Assembly (NCBI GenBank): GCA_910589075.1 | Contig: CAJUSK010000034.1 | Coordinates: 248,001 to 312,000 of the forward strand | Source of the DNA: an uncultured Lachnospiraceae bacterium | GTDB taxonomy: Bacteria; Bacillota; Clostridia; Lachnospirales; Lachnospiraceae | Direction: 5' to 3' | DNA length: 64,000 nucleotides | Part shown: piece by piece, positions 24,078-33,763 of the stretch | Numbering within the stretch: the stretch's first letter is position 1 | Layout of the letters: each line of letters opens with the position of its first letter | Program-made: the position numbers and the translations under genes | The notes under the pieces: generated by a model | Told to the model about the DNA's origin: nothing | The model's input: only the letters and a program-made list of their open reading frames with translations | Database searches by the model: none

Positions 24078-25421
24078 ATGAAAATAAAGCTTGACACAAC
24101 CTCAGGCAATGACAGAGGCGTGTGTGGATTTGGCCAGACCGTTGTATTTGATTCCGGCTGTGAAGTGGAAAACGGCGTGGTCAATCTTTGCCCTGATGTG
24201 ACATATGATACCTTTGAAGGATTTGGCGGGGCCATTACGGAAGCGGCAGCGTATGTGTATTCCTTGTTGGATGAGACACAGAAAGAAGAGCTGCTTCTGG
24301 CCTATTTTACACCGGAGCGGATGAATTATACGATGGTGCGTATTCATCTGGACAGTTGTGATTTTTGTCTGGGAGAATATGAGGCCATGTCAGAGCCCCG
24401 GGACTATGCGTTAAACAGTTTTTCTTTTGCCCGGACAGAGCAGTATATTCTCCCCATGCTCAGAGATGTGGAAAGAATCACAGGAAAAAAACCGGAACTG
24501 ATGTTGTCTCCCTGGTCGCCTCCGGCCTTTATGAAAACCAACGGAAAACGGCAGCAGGGCGGCGGGCTGAAGCCGGCCTGTTATGAGATGTGGGCTGCCT
24601 ATCTCTGCCGTTACATAAAAGCGTTTCAGGAGTGTGGCTTTACGGTGCGGCGTATTTCACTCCAGAATGAACCCCATGCTGTCCAGACATGGGATTCCTG
24701 TGTGTATACGCCAGGGGAACAGAAGTTGTTTCTGGAAGCATATATGTATCCGGCCATGGTAAAAGCCGGGCTGGATGATGTGGAAATCTTTTTGTGGGAC
24801 CATAACAAAGAGCGGTTGTATGAATGGATGTGCAGTGTGATTGACAAGCATACGGATTCCATGGTGGCGGGCGGTGCGTTCCACTGGTACAGCGGAGATC
24901 ATTTTGAGATGCTGGATATGGTGAAACAGCGTTTTCCGGATAAGCAGCTTATATTGTCGGAAAGCTGTATTGAATTGAGCAAATATGAATCCCATGAGAC
25001 AGACAGGGCCTGTGTCAGCCTTTCTCATGAAATCATCGGAGATTTGAATCATGGGATGACGGCGTTTTATGACTGGAATCTGATATTAGATGAGCAGGGC
25101 GGGCCAAGCTATGTGGAAAACCCCTGTATGGCACCTTTTCATTATAATCGGGAGAGCAGAAAGCTATCTGCCATGCCCCATCAGAAATGCCTGGAGTTTT
25201 TCTCACACAATCTGGTAAAAGGCTCTGTGAGAATCGGTTCCAGTTGCTACACGGAGCAGATAGATGTAACGGCGTGGAAGCAGCCGGACGGGACACTGGT
25301 TGTACTGCTGCTGAACAAGTCGGAACAGTTGCTGCCGGTTTACCTGCGAATCCGGCAGGAAACCGCATCCTTCCTGCTTCCGCCCCGCAGCCTGACCTCC
25401 GGGATTGTGGAAGTGGAATGA
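24078..25421 (+). CDS. Glycoside hydrolase family 30 (glucosylceramidase-like)
   Basis: 447 residues. Characteristic FEGFGGAITEAAAYVYSLLDE and WSPPAFMKTNG segments; the general acid/base is the Glu in RRISLQNEPHAVQTWDSC, and the likely nucleophile the Glu in QLILSESCIEL. The last 80 residues form the small beta domain typical of GH30. No signal peptide, so it acts in the cytoplasm, probably on imported beta-linked oligosaccharides; exact specificity unknown. Start ATG 24078 with GGAGGG upstream. It stands alone, ending before the pheST promoter. Confidence 0.9.
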   Translation: MKIKLDTTSGNDRGVCGFGQTVVFDSGCEVENGVVNLCPDVTYDTFEGFGGAITEAAAYVYSLLDETQKEELLLAYFTPERMNYTMVRIHLDSCDFCLGEYEAMSEPRDYALNSFSFARTEQYILPMLRDVERITGKKPELMLSPWSPPAFMKTNGKRQQGGGLKPACYEMWAAYLCRYIKAFQECGFTVRRISLQNEPHAVQTWDSCVYTPGEQKLFLEAYMYPAMVKAGLDDVEIFLWDHNKERLYEWMCSVIDKHTDSMVAGGAFHWYSGDHFEMLDMVKQRFPDKQLILSESCIELSKYESHETDRACVSLSHEIIGDLNHGMTAFYDWNLILDEQGGPSYVENPCMAPFHYNRESRKLSAMPHQKCLEFFSHNLVKGSVRIGSSCYTEQIDVTAWKQPDGTLVVLLLNKSEQLLPVYLRIRQETASFLLPPRSLTSGIVEVE

Positions 25422-25510
25422 GGGCAGATTTTTTGGCAGGAGTGACAACGGGAACCTCCGGGGACAGACAAGTGCATGTTGGTTTGTTGCGGGCTTTTTT
25501 GAAATAGTAT

Positions 25511-25539
25511 TTGACATTTTCATATAAAACCAGTAGAAT
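25511..25539 (+). promoter_or_regulatory. Promoter of the T-box-pheST transcript
   Basis: TTGACA (25511-25516), 17-base spacer, TAGAAT (25534-25539). Transcription would begin near 25546 and read through the T-box leader. Confidence 0.7.
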
Positions 25540-25545
25540 GGAAGA

Positions 25546-25810
25546 AATTTGATACACAAAGGCAGTGATGGTGTCAGTAGAAGTGCATTTTCCTTCAGAG
25601 AGAGGGAGTCGGCGGCTGTGAGCTTCCTCAGGTTCAGATGCAGTTTGAATTTCCCACCGGAGCCGCCTGGCTGAACGGCAGGACTGCTCAGTAGGCTGGG
25701 ACGCAGGAGCGCGTTATGCCGGCAAAGTGTCTGTCCGATGACAGGAATATGGGTGGTACCGCGGATTTGTCCGTCCCTTACATAGCAATATGTAGGGGAC
25801 GTTTTTTTAT
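25546..25810 (+). promoter_or_regulatory. T-box riboswitch controlling pheST
   Basis: The T-box sequence GGGTGGTACCGCGG is at 25751-25764, followed by the terminator CGTCCCTTACATA / TATGTAGGGGACG and a seven-T run (25772-25808). Upstream is a 150-base structured stem I region; a TTC (Phe) codon at about 25661 is a plausible specifier, which fits the pheS gene downstream. Uncharged tRNA-Phe would stabilise the antiterminator and switch on pheST. Confidence 0.92.
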
Positions 25811-25894
25811 GCGCAGCCCCATGCAGAGGAAGTATGCTGCTGAAGCGGCGCATGGGCCGCGGTGCGGGCAGGATGAAAAAGAAGCAAGGAGACA

Positions 25895-26920
25895 ATGACT
25901 ATGAAGGAAAAACTGGAACAGATCAGAGAAGAAGCGTTGAGGCAGATCGGGGAAGCCGGGACACCGGAAGCCCTGAATGAGGTCAGAGTCGCTTTTCTGG
26001 GCAAGAAAGGCAGTCTGACGACTGTGTTAAAAAGCATGAAGGATGTGGCCCCCGAAGAAAGGCCCAAAGTGGGGCAGCTTGTCAACGAGGCCAGGGCGGA
26101 AATCGAAAGCGCACTGGAAAGTGCAAAATTAAAGATGGAACGGGCGATTATGGAGAAACGGCTGGAGGCGGAAGTGATTGATGTGACGCTGCCGGCGCAG
26201 AAGAATCCCATGGGGCACCGGCATCCCAATACGATTGTCCTGGAAGAAGTGGAGAGAATCTTTATCGGTATGGGTTATGAGGTTGTGGAAGGCCCGGAGG
26301 TGGAAAGGGATTATTATAATTTCGAAGCCATGAATATTCCCGCGGATCACCCGGCAAGAGATGAGCAGGACACATTCTATGTAAATGGAGATATTTTGCT
26401 CCGTACACAGACGTCTCCCGTACAGGCGCGTGTGATGGAGCAGGGAAAGCTGCCCATCCGTATGGTCGCGCCGGGGCGGGTGTTCCGCTCGGATGAAGTG
26501 GATGCCACCCATTCCCCTTCCTTCCATCAGATTGAGGGGCTGGTTGTGGATAAGAATATAACGTTTGCCGATCTGAAAGGGACGCTGGCGGAATTTGCCA
26601 AAGAGTTGTTCGGAGCGGATACAAAAGTAAAATTCAGACCCCATCATTTCCCATTTACGGAACCCAGCGCGGAAGTGGATGTGAGCTGCTTTAAATGTAA
26701 GGGAGCCGGCTGCCGGTTCTGTAAGGGCAGTGGCTGGATTGAAATTCTGGGCTGCGGGATGGTACATCCCCATGTATTTGAAATGTGCGGCATTGATCCT
26801 GCAAAGTATACGGGCTTTGCCTTCGGAATCGGCCTGGAGCGTATTTCCCTGCTGAAATATGAAATAGACGATATGCGTCTTCTGTATGAAAATGATATTC
26901 GGTTTTTGAACCAGTTCTGA
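25895..26920 (+). CDS. pheS: Phenylalanine--tRNA ligase alpha subunit
   Basis: 341 residues, standard length. N-terminal coiled coil (about 1-85) then the class II catalytic core: motif 2 region with VAPGRVFRSDEVDATHSPSFHQIEGLVVD, GAGCRFCKGSGWIEILGCGMVHPHVFE and motif 3 FAFGIGLERISLLKYEIDDMR. Works as an alpha2-beta2 enzyme with PheT. Start ATG 25895 (or 25901) after AAGGAGA. Under T-box control and 87 bases before pheT; the gap contains a CGAAAC / GTTTCG hairpin without a T-run. Confidence 0.97.
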   Translation: MTMKEKLEQIREEALRQIGEAGTPEALNEVRVAFLGKKGSLTTVLKSMKDVAPEERPKVGQLVNEARAEIESALESAKLKMERAIMEKRLEAEVIDVTLPAQKNPMGHRHPNTIVLEEVERIFIGMGYEVVEGPEVERDYYNFEAMNIPADHPARDEQDTFYVNGDILLRTQTSPVQARVMEQGKLPIRMVAPGRVFRSDEVDATHSPSFHQIEGLVVDKNITFADLKGTLAEFAKELFGADTKVKFRPHHFPFTEPSAEVDVSCFKCKGAGCRFCKGSGWIEILGCGMVHPHVFEMCGIDPAKYTGFAFGIGLERISLLKYEIDDMRLLYENDIRFLNQF

Positions 26921-27007
26921 GACAGACAGGGTAAATTCCACGAAACTGACTGGAGTCGGTTTCGTCATTACCTGTGAGATGGAGCGATAAAAGGAGAGAG
27001 AAACAGT

Positions 27008-29431
27008 ATGAATACAGCATTATCCTGGATTAAAGCATATGTGCCGGGGCTTTCCTGCACGGATCAGGAATATTTTGACGCCATGACATTGTCCGGTACA
27101 AAAGTGGAAGGCATGAAACGGCTGGACAAAAATCTGGAAAAAATTGTAATTGGCCAGATTGTCACCATTGAAAAACATCCCGATGCGGATAAACTGATTG
27201 TATGTCAGGTGGATGTGGGCACGGAAACCATTCAGATTGTGACGGGTGCACCCAATGTAAAAGAAGGGGACAAAGTACCGGTGGTACTGGACGGCGGTAA
27301 GGTGGCGGGCAGCGCCCATGGAGACGGTACCCTGCCGGAGGATGGCATCGTCATCAAAGCAGGGAAACTGCGGGGCGTATCTTCCGCAGGTATGATGTGC
27401 TCTATTGAAGAGCTGGGAAGCGACCGTTCGATGTATCCGGATGCGCCGGAATACGGCATCTATATTTTCCCGGAGGATGCCCGGGTAGGTGCGGACGCTG
27501 TGGAAGCCATGGGACTGAGAGATACGGTATTTGAATATGAGATTACGTCCAACAGAGTAGATTGTTACAGTGTGCTGGGCATAGCCAGGGAAGCGGCGGC
27601 AACATTTGGGCAGCCCTTTGAGATGCCGGTTGTGGAAATCAAAGAGGAACAGGGGGATGTATCGGAATATGTCAGCGTGGAGGTACAGGATAAGGATCTG
27701 TGTATGCGCTACTGCGGACGGGTATGTACGGATATACGGATAGCGCCTTCTCCCAAGTGGATGCAGCGCCGTCTGGCCGCCAGTGGAATCCGTCCCATCA
27801 ACAATCTGGTGGATATTACCAACTATGTGATGGAAGAATATGGGCAGCCCATGCATGCATATGATCTGGATACCATTGCAGGGCATAAGATTGTTGTGCG
27901 CCGTGCAAAGGAAGGGGATGTGTTCAGGACGCTGGACGGACAGGAACGGAATCTGGACAGTGATGTACTGATGATCTGCGATGGAGAGAAGGAGATCGGC
28001 ATTGCCGGTATTATGGGCGGTGAGAACTCTATGATTACGGACAGCGTGAAAACCGTGCTGTTCGAAGCAGCTACATTCGACGGGGCAAATATCCGAAAAT
28101 CCGCCAAGCGGATCGGCCTGCGGACAGAGGCTTCCGGCAAATTTGAAAAAGGTCTGGATCCCAGGAATGCCCAGGCAGCCATTGACCGTGCCTGCCAGTT
28201 AATCGAAGAGCTGGGCTGTGGTCGGGTCGTAAGGGGTATGGCCGAGGATGGCATTGCGCCTGCGCCGCTTGTGGAGATACCATTTGAACCGGAGCGGATA
28301 AACCGTTTTCTGGGGACAGAGATTCCCGCCGCCGCAATGCTGGATATTTTCCGGAGGCTGGAACTTGTATATGAGGAGGAAAAACAGGTATTGGTCATTC
28401 CGTCCTTCCGGCAGGATCTGACAGGTTTTGCAGATATTGCGGAGGAGGTTGCCAGATTTTACGGGTATGATAAAATACCCGCCACGCTGCCCTGCGGTGA
28501 GGCCACAACGGGCAAGCTGCCTCTGAAACTGCGTATTGAGGAGAAGGCGAGGGATATGGCGGAGCATTGGGGATTTTCCCAGGGGATGAGTTATTCCTTT
28601 GAAAGTCCCAGGGTATTTGATAAACTGATGATTCCGGCTGACAGTGAACTGCGAAGGACAGTGACCATTTCCAATCCGCTGGGGGAAGATTTTTCCATTA
28701 TGCGGACTACGCCGTTAAACGGTATACTGACTTCCCTGGCTGTCAATTATAATAGAAGAAATAAGAATGTGCGTCTGTATGAATTGGGCAATATTTATCT
28801 GCCTCATCAACTGCCGGTGACAGAGCTGCCGGATGAGCGGATGCAGTTTACACTGGGAATGTACGGAGAGGGTGATTTCTTCACAATGAAAGGCGTTGTG
28901 GAAGAATTCTTCACATCCGTTGGCATGCGGGCAGGCACCGTGTATGATCCGGACGGCGGCAAACCCTTCCTGCATCCGGGGCGGCAGGCGCTGATCCGTT
29001 ATCAGGACAGGGTTGTGGGATACCTGGGCGAACTGCATCCCCAGACAGCCGAGTCCTATGGTATCGGCACACGTGTGTATCTGGCGGTGCTGGATATGCC
29101 GGAAGTGGTAAAATCCGCCACCTTTGACCGGAAATATGTGGGGATTGCAAAATATCCGGCCGTGGTACGGGATCTCAGCATGGTTGTTCCCAAAGCGGTG
29201 CTGGCCGGGCAGATAGAGGCCATCATCCGTCAGCGGTGTGGCAAGTTGCTGGAGAGCTGTCATCTGTTTGATTTATATGAGGGAGCCCAGATCCGGGAAG
29301 GATTCAAGTCCATGGCCTATTCTGTCACCTTCCGCGCCGCGGACAGGACACTGGAAGATGCAGATATTTCGGCCGTTATGAAGAAACTGTTAAACGGTCT
29401 GGAAGGACTGGGGATTGAACTGCGTCAATAA
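27008..29431 (+). CDS. pheT: Phenylalanine--tRNA ligase beta subunit
   Basis: 807 residues, full length: N-terminal tRNA-binding (EMAP/OB) domain with HPDADKLIVCQVDVG, B3/4 editing domain, B5 domain (RINRFLGTEIPAA), the inactive class II core and the C-terminal ferredoxin-like anticodon-binding domain (VGIAKYPAVVRDLSMVVP, ending TLEDADISAVMKKLLNGLEG). Start ATG 27008 after AGGAGAG. Co-transcribed with pheS. Confidence 0.97.
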   Translation: MNTALSWIKAYVPGLSCTDQEYFDAMTLSGTKVEGMKRLDKNLEKIVIGQIVTIEKHPDADKLIVCQVDVGTETIQIVTGAPNVKEGDKVPVVLDGGKVAGSAHGDGTLPEDGIVIKAGKLRGVSSAGMMCSIEELGSDRSMYPDAPEYGIYIFPEDARVGADAVEAMGLRDTVFEYEITSNRVDCYSVLGIAREAAATFGQPFEMPVVEIKEEQGDVSEYVSVEVQDKDLCMRYCGRVCTDIRIAPSPKWMQRRLAASGIRPINNLVDITNYVMEEYGQPMHAYDLDTIAGHKIVVRRAKEGDVFRTLDGQERNLDSDVLMICDGEKEIGIAGIMGGENSMITDSVKTVLFEAATFDGANIRKSAKRIGLRTEASGKFEKGLDPRNAQAAIDRACQLIEELGCGRVVRGMAEDGIAPAPLVEIPFEPERINRFLGTEIPAAAMLDIFRRLELVYEEEKQVLVIPSFRQDLTGFADIAEEVARFYGYDKIPATLPCGEATTGKLPLKLRIEEKARDMAEHWGFSQGMSYSFESPRVFDKLMIPADSELRRTVTISNPLGEDFSIMRTTPLNGILTSLAVNYNRRNKNVRLYELGNIYLPHQLPVTELPDERMQFTLGMYGEGDFFTMKGVVEEFFTSVGMRAGTVYDPDGGKPFLHPGRQALIRYQDRVVGYLGELHPQTAESYGIGTRVYLAVLDMPEVVKSATFDRKYVGIAKYPAVVRDLSMVVPKAVLAGQIEAIIRQRCGKLLESCHLFDLYEGAQIREGFKSMAYSVTFRAADRTLEDADISAVMKKLLNGLEGLGIELRQ

Positions 29432-29587
29432 ACGGCGTTTGGTGTATGCCGGATTGCAGGTGCATAAGCCGGGATAGCCCAGTCAGATCATTGTTCCCAT
29501 GTGAAACCGCTGCGACGGTAGGATACAGGGAAGAGTACGCGAGGATCTGGAGGCTGCCAGAAACGAAGAAAGGAAACAGAAAAGTCA

Positions 29588-31030
29588 ATGGAAAAACAAA
29601 ACGTATGGGAAACCTATGATGCCGGCCGGTTAGAGGAACTGGAAGGTTTTACAAAAGAATATATGGAATTCCTGGATGAGGGAAAGACAGAACGGGAATG
29701 TGTGGACTATCTGGTCAACAGAGTGGAGGCAGAAGGTTACCGGGAACTGGAAGCAGTGCGCAGGGAAGGCGGGACTTTGCAGGCAGGGGACAAAGTATAC
29801 CATGTCTGCATGAATAAATCCATTGTGATGTTCCATATCGGAAGCCGCGCCCTGGAAGAAGGGATGAATATACTGGGGGCCCATATTGATTCTCCCAGGC
29901 TGGACATCAAGCAGGACCCCCTCTATGAGGATGGGGGATTTGCCTACCTGGATACCCATTATTATGGCGGTGTGAAAAAGTATCAGTGGGTGACGCTGCC
30001 CCTTGCACTGCATGGTGTTGTCATCAAAAAAGACGGGACGACAGTGGAAATCAAAGTGGGAGAGGACGGGGATGATCCTGTATTTTTCATTTCCGACCTG
30101 CTGATCCATCTGGCATCGGAGCAGTTGGAGAAAAAAGCCAATAAAGTGATAGAGGGTGAAGCGCTGGATATTATCGTGGGAAACAGGCCGCTGTGTCTGG
30201 AGAAGAAGGAAACTTCCTTATCAGAGGGGACGGCCTGTGAGGGAAAGAAGGAAAAGGATCCTGTAAAGCAGGGGATTCTGCGCTATCTGAAAGACACCTA
30301 CGATATGGAAGAAGAGGACTTTCTCTCAGCGGAGCTGGAAGTGGTACCGGCGGGCAGAGCCAGAGAAGCGGGGTTTGACCGCAGTATGATACTGGCTTAT
30401 GGACAGGATGACCGTGTCTGTGCATTTGCTTCCCTGAAGGCCATGTTAGAACTGGAGGCGCCGGAGCGCACTGCCTGCTGTATTCTGGTAGATAAAGAGG
30501 AGATTGGCAGTGTGGGGGCCACCGGTATGCGTTCCCGGTTTTTTGAAAACAGCGTTGCGGAATTGATGGCGCTCTGCGGCGGATATGACGAGCTGTCTCT
30601 GCGGCGGTGCCTGGCAGGTTCCACCATGCTTTCTTCCGATGTGAGCAGTGCCTTCGATCCGGCCTATGCTTCCAGCTTTGATAAGAAAAATGTGGCATAC
30701 CTGGGCAGAGGCATGGTATTTAACAAGTTTACGGGCTCCAGGGGAAAATCCGGTTCCAACGACGCCAATGCGGAATATATGGCATATATCCGGGATATTT
30801 TTGAAAAAGAGCAGGTGGTGTTCCAGACTGCGGAACTGGGCAGAGTGGATCTGGGCGGCGGCGGAACCATCGCGTATATCCTTGCGCTTTATGGTATGAA
30901 TGTGATTGACAGCGGCGTGGCCGTATTGAATATGCATGCGCCCTGGGAGGCTACGAGCAAAGCGGATGTCTATGAGACAAAGCGGGGTTATGCCGCTTTC
31001 CTGAAATACAACGGGATGGATGGAAGATAG
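29588..31030 (+). CDS. M18 family aminopeptidase
   Basis: 480 residues. Zinc-site segments: His in ILGAHIDSPRLDIKQDP, the dinuclear ligands and base in LVDKEEIGSVGATG, the Asp in SSDVSSAFDP and the final His in LNMHAPWEATSKADVYE. M18 enzymes are large cytosolic tetrahedral complexes that clip N-terminal acidic or neutral residues. Start ATG 29588 after GGAAAC. An insert-like charged stretch at about 210-225 (EKKETSLSEGTACEGKKEK) is less conserved. Ends within the upstream extension of queA. Confidence 0.92.
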   Translation: MEKQNVWETYDAGRLEELEGFTKEYMEFLDEGKTERECVDYLVNRVEAEGYRELEAVRREGGTLQAGDKVYHVCMNKSIVMFHIGSRALEEGMNILGAHIDSPRLDIKQDPLYEDGGFAYLDTHYYGGVKKYQWVTLPLALHGVVIKKDGTTVEIKVGEDGDDPVFFISDLLIHLASEQLEKKANKVIEGEALDIIVGNRPLCLEKKETSLSEGTACEGKKEKDPVKQGILRYLKDTYDMEEEDFLSAELEVVPAGRAREAGFDRSMILAYGQDDRVCAFASLKAMLELEAPERTACCILVDKEEIGSVGATGMRSRFFENSVAELMALCGGYDELSLRRCLAGSTMLSSDVSSAFDPAYASSFDKKNVAYLGRGMVFNKFTGSRGKSGSNDANAEYMAYIRDIFEKEQVVFQTAELGRVDLGGGGTIAYILALYGMNVIDSGVAVLNMHAPWEATSKADVYETKRGYAAFLKYNGMDGR

Positions 31031-31061
31031 GCGTCGGTCGGCGGATACGCGGGAGGAAAGA

Positions 31062-32114
31062 ATGGATCAGGTACAACAGAATATGGAAGGTTTGAGGACA
31101 TCCGATTATGATTTTATGCTGCCGGAAGAACTGATTGCCCAGGATCCTCTGGCGGATCGGAGCAGTTCCAGGCTGCTGGTGCTGGATAAGCAGACCGGTG
31201 AAACCGCTCATCATACATTTCGGGAGATTGTGGATTTTCTCCGTCCGGGCGACTGTCTTGTACTGAATAATACGCGGGTTATACCGGCCAGACTCTATGG
31301 TGTGAAGGCGGATACAGGCGCAGCCATTGAGGTACTGCTGCTGTCCAGGAGAGAAACGGATCTGTGGGAAACTCTGGTAAAGCCGGGCAAAAAAGCCCGG
31401 CCCGGCACAAAGCTGGTATTTGGGGACGGACGGCTCCGGGGGGAAGTGACGGATGTGGTGGAAGAGGGCAACCGGCTGATCCGTTTCCGGTACACGGGTA
31501 TTTGGGAAGAAATACTGGACAGTCTGGGCGAAATGCCGCTGCCGCCCTATATTACGCATAAGCTGGCGGACAAAAACCGGTATCAGACCGTGTATGCCAA
31601 ATATGAAGGATCTGCGGCGGCGCCTACGGCGGGACTGCATTTTACGGAGGCGTTGCTGGGAGAGGTGCAGGCCAGGGGGATAAAGATTGCCTGTGTGACT
31701 CTGCATGTGGGACTGGGTACATTCCGCCCGGTGAAAGTAGAGCGGATTCAGGCCCATCACATGCATTCCGAATATTATGAAGTGACAGCGGAGGCGGCGG
31801 ATACCATCAATGAGACGAAACGCCGGGGCGGACGTGTCATCTGTGTGGGCACCACAAGCTGCCGTACCGTTGAAAGCGCGGCCCGGCAGGGAATGGTACA
31901 GCCCTGCCGGGGAAATACGGATATTTTTATCTATCCGGGGTATCGTTTTCAGATACTGGACGGCCTGATTACCAATTTCCACCTGCCCCAGTCCACACTG
32001 CTGATGCTGGTATCTGCTTTGGCCGGACGGAAACAGGTGCTGGCGGCTTATGAAGAGGCAGTCAGGGAACGGTATCGGTTTTTTAGTTTTGGGGATGCGA
32101 TGTTTATCTGTTAA
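31062..32114 (+). CDS. queA: S-adenosylmethionine:tRNA ribosyltransferase-isomerase
   Basis: 350 residues, normal length. Makes epoxyqueuosine in tRNA from preQ1. Motifs: TSDYDFMLPEELIAQDPL, DCLVLNNTRVIPARLYG, YAKYEGSAAAPTAGLHFT, CVTLHVGLGTFRPVK, and the end LITNFHLPQSTLLMLVSALAG. Start ATG 31062 follows GGGAGG; the frame is open to 31020 and overlaps the M18 stop, so the two genes are close enough to be co-transcribed. Other queuosine genes are not in the window. Confidence 0.95.
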   Translation: MDQVQQNMEGLRTSDYDFMLPEELIAQDPLADRSSSRLLVLDKQTGETAHHTFREIVDFLRPGDCLVLNNTRVIPARLYGVKADTGAAIEVLLLSRRETDLWETLVKPGKKARPGTKLVFGDGRLRGEVTDVVEEGNRLIRFRYTGIWEEILDSLGEMPLPPYITHKLADKNRYQTVYAKYEGSAAAPTAGLHFTEALLGEVQARGIKIACVTLHVGLGTFRPVKVERIQAHHMHSEYYEVTAEAADTINETKRRGGRVICVGTTSCRTVESAARQGMVQPCRGNTDIFIYPGYRFQILDGLITNFHLPQSTLLMLVSALAGRKQVLAAYEEAVRERYRFFSFGDAMFIC

Positions 32115-32152
32115 TACCCTTTCACTACATTAGTAAACAGACGTACATTTGG

Positions 32153-32187
32153 AAAAAGGCTTGGGAACAGGATTCCCGGGCCTTTTG
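32153..32187 (+). terminator. Terminator after queA
   Basis: AAAAGGC..GGGAA pairs with TTCCC..GCCTTTT. It ends the M18-queA unit. The following 310 bases hold a small CTGCCT / AGGCAG hairpin and the punA promoter, nothing else recognisable. Confidence 0.75.
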
Positions 32188-32299
32188 TGAATAAAATGTT
32201 GATGGAAAAGAGACTGCCTGACGCGAGGCAGATGCGCACACGGACGTATCATGATCGCAGTCATCTTTCACAGAAAGACGTATTTGCAGCTTCTGCACA

Positions 32300-32327
32300 T
32301 TGCAAATTAGAAGTTGTCTGTTATAAT
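32300..32327 (+). promoter_or_regulatory. Promoter of the punA-cdd operon
   Basis: TTGCAA (32300-32305), 16-base spacer, TATAAT (32322-32327). This leaves a leader of about 165 bases before punA. I looked for a purine riboswitch in that leader and did not see its conserved loops. Confidence 0.55.
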
Positions 32328-32498
32328 GAGGATGACAGAGTATATACGAAAGTGCGTTTGAAAATGCATTCCGTGTGACGCACGGCTGCCGGAAAATAAT
32401 TTTCAACGTGCTCCGGATAACGACAATGCAGAAAAACGTCTGATTGTATCGGACAGACATCTGCAACAAAAGTATGGTTTAAGAAAGGAAACAGACAG

Positions 32499-33335
32499 AT
32501 GAGTGAGGTATATGAAAAATTAATGCGCTGCCTGGAAAGCGTAAGAAAACACACGGATTTTTGTCCGGAAGTGGCGCTGGTGCTGGGTTCCGGGCTGGGC
32601 GATTATGCGGACTCCATCCAGGTGGAGGCGGAGATCTCTTACAGTGAGATTGGGGAGTTTCCCGTTTCCACTGTGCCGGGGCATGACGGAAGATTTATTT
32701 TCGGGTATGTGAACAAGGTGCCTGTAGTCTGCATGAAGGGACGGGTGCATTATTATGAGGGCTATCCCATCAGTGATGTGGTGCTGCCGGTGCGGCTGAT
32801 GAAGCTGATGGGGGCAAAGACACTGTTCCTGACCAATGCTTCCGGCGGGGTGAATCCGGATTTTAAGGCCGGAGATCTGATGCTGATCCGTGATCATATC
32901 GCCTGCTTTGTACCCAGTCCCCTGATGGGGCCCAATGAGGAAACGCTGGGTGTGCGGTTCCCGGATATGTCGGAAGTCTATGACAAAGATTTGCAGGACA
33001 TCATCAGGGATTGTGCAAAAGAGGCGGGGATTTCGCTTAGGGAAGGGGTGTACCTGCAGTTGACCGGGCCTGCGTATGAGTCCCCGGCAGAGGTGCGTAT
33101 GGTAAGCAGGCTGGGCGCTGATGCGGTGGGCATGAGTACGGCTGTGGAGGCTGTGGCGGCCAATCATATGGGCATGAAAATCTGCGGGATTTCCTGTGTA
33201 TGCAATCCGGCAGCAGGTCTGTCACCCACCCCTCTGAGCCACGAGGAGGTACAGGAAGCGGCAAATAAGACGGCGCCGCTGTTTAAAAAGCTGGTGACGG
33301 CGGCAATTACAAGAATGGGACAGGATGTGAAATAA
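32499..33335 (+). CDS. punA: Purine nucleoside phosphorylase (trimeric type)
   Basis: 278 residues. Phosphorolysis of guanosine, inosine and deoxy forms. Motifs: VALVLGSGLGDYAD (phosphate loop), GHDGRFIFGYV, MKGRVHYYEGYP, LFLTNASGGVNPDFKAGDLM and the base-site GMSTAVEAVAANHMGMK. Start ATG 32499 after AGGAAAC. Its stop overlaps the cdd start by one base (TAATG), so the two salvage enzymes are translationally coupled. Confidence 0.95.
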   Translation: MSEVYEKLMRCLESVRKHTDFCPEVALVLGSGLGDYADSIQVEAEISYSEIGEFPVSTVPGHDGRFIFGYVNKVPVVCMKGRVHYYEGYPISDVVLPVRLMKLMGAKTLFLTNASGGVNPDFKAGDLMLIRDHIACFVPSPLMGPNEETLGVRFPDMSEVYDKDLQDIIRDCAKEAGISLREGVYLQLTGPAYESPAEVRMVSRLGADAVGMSTAVEAVAANHMGMKICGISCVCNPAAGLSPTPLSHEEVQEAANKTAPLFKKLVTAAITRMGQDVK

Positions 33336-33763
33336 TGGATGAAAAAAAACTGATAGAAGCGGCGCTGGAAGCCCGCACCCACGCCTATACGCCCTATTCT
33401 CATTTTCAGGTGGGCGCTGCTTTGATGACCAAAAGCGGAAACATCTACCAGGGCTGTAATATAGAAAATGCAGCCTATTCACCTACGGTCTGCGCAGAGC
33501 GATCCGCTTTTTTCAAAGCAGTGTACGAAGGGGAGAGAGGGTTTGCGGCGATTGCCATTGCAGGCAGCCCCGAAGGTGAGTGCAACGCCTATGCGCCGCC
33601 CTGTGGTGTGTGCAGGCAGGTGATGATGGAATTTTGTGATCCAAAGGAGTTTCGGATTTTTCTGGTGAAATCTTCTGAGGAATACCAGGAATTTTCTCTG
33701 GAAGCGCTGCTTCCCATGGGCTTTGGCCCGGTGAATCTGGACAGACAGGAGAAGCCTGAATGA
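33335..33763 (+). CDS. cdd: Cytidine deaminase
   Basis: 142 residues. Zinc-dependent deamination of cytidine and deoxycytidine. Zinc and catalytic motifs: TVCAERSAFFKAV (CAE) and PPCGVCRQVMMEF (PCxxC); substrate segment GCNIENAAY. One-base overlap with punA upstream and ATGA overlap with the metallo-hydrolase gene downstream, so it sits in a tightly packed operon. Confidence 0.95.
   Translation: MDEKKLIEAALEARTHAYTPYSHFQVGAALMTKSGNIYQGCNIENAAYSPTVCAERSAFFKAVYEGERGFAAIAIAGSPEGECNAYAPPCGVCRQVMMEFCDPKEFRIFLVKSSEEYQEFSLEALLPMGFGPVNLDRQEKPE

Noticed and set aside
32328..32498. Possible purine riboswitch in the punA leader
   Set aside because: The conserved three-way-junction loops and P1 sequence of the purine aptamer are not visible; only an ordinary leader remains.
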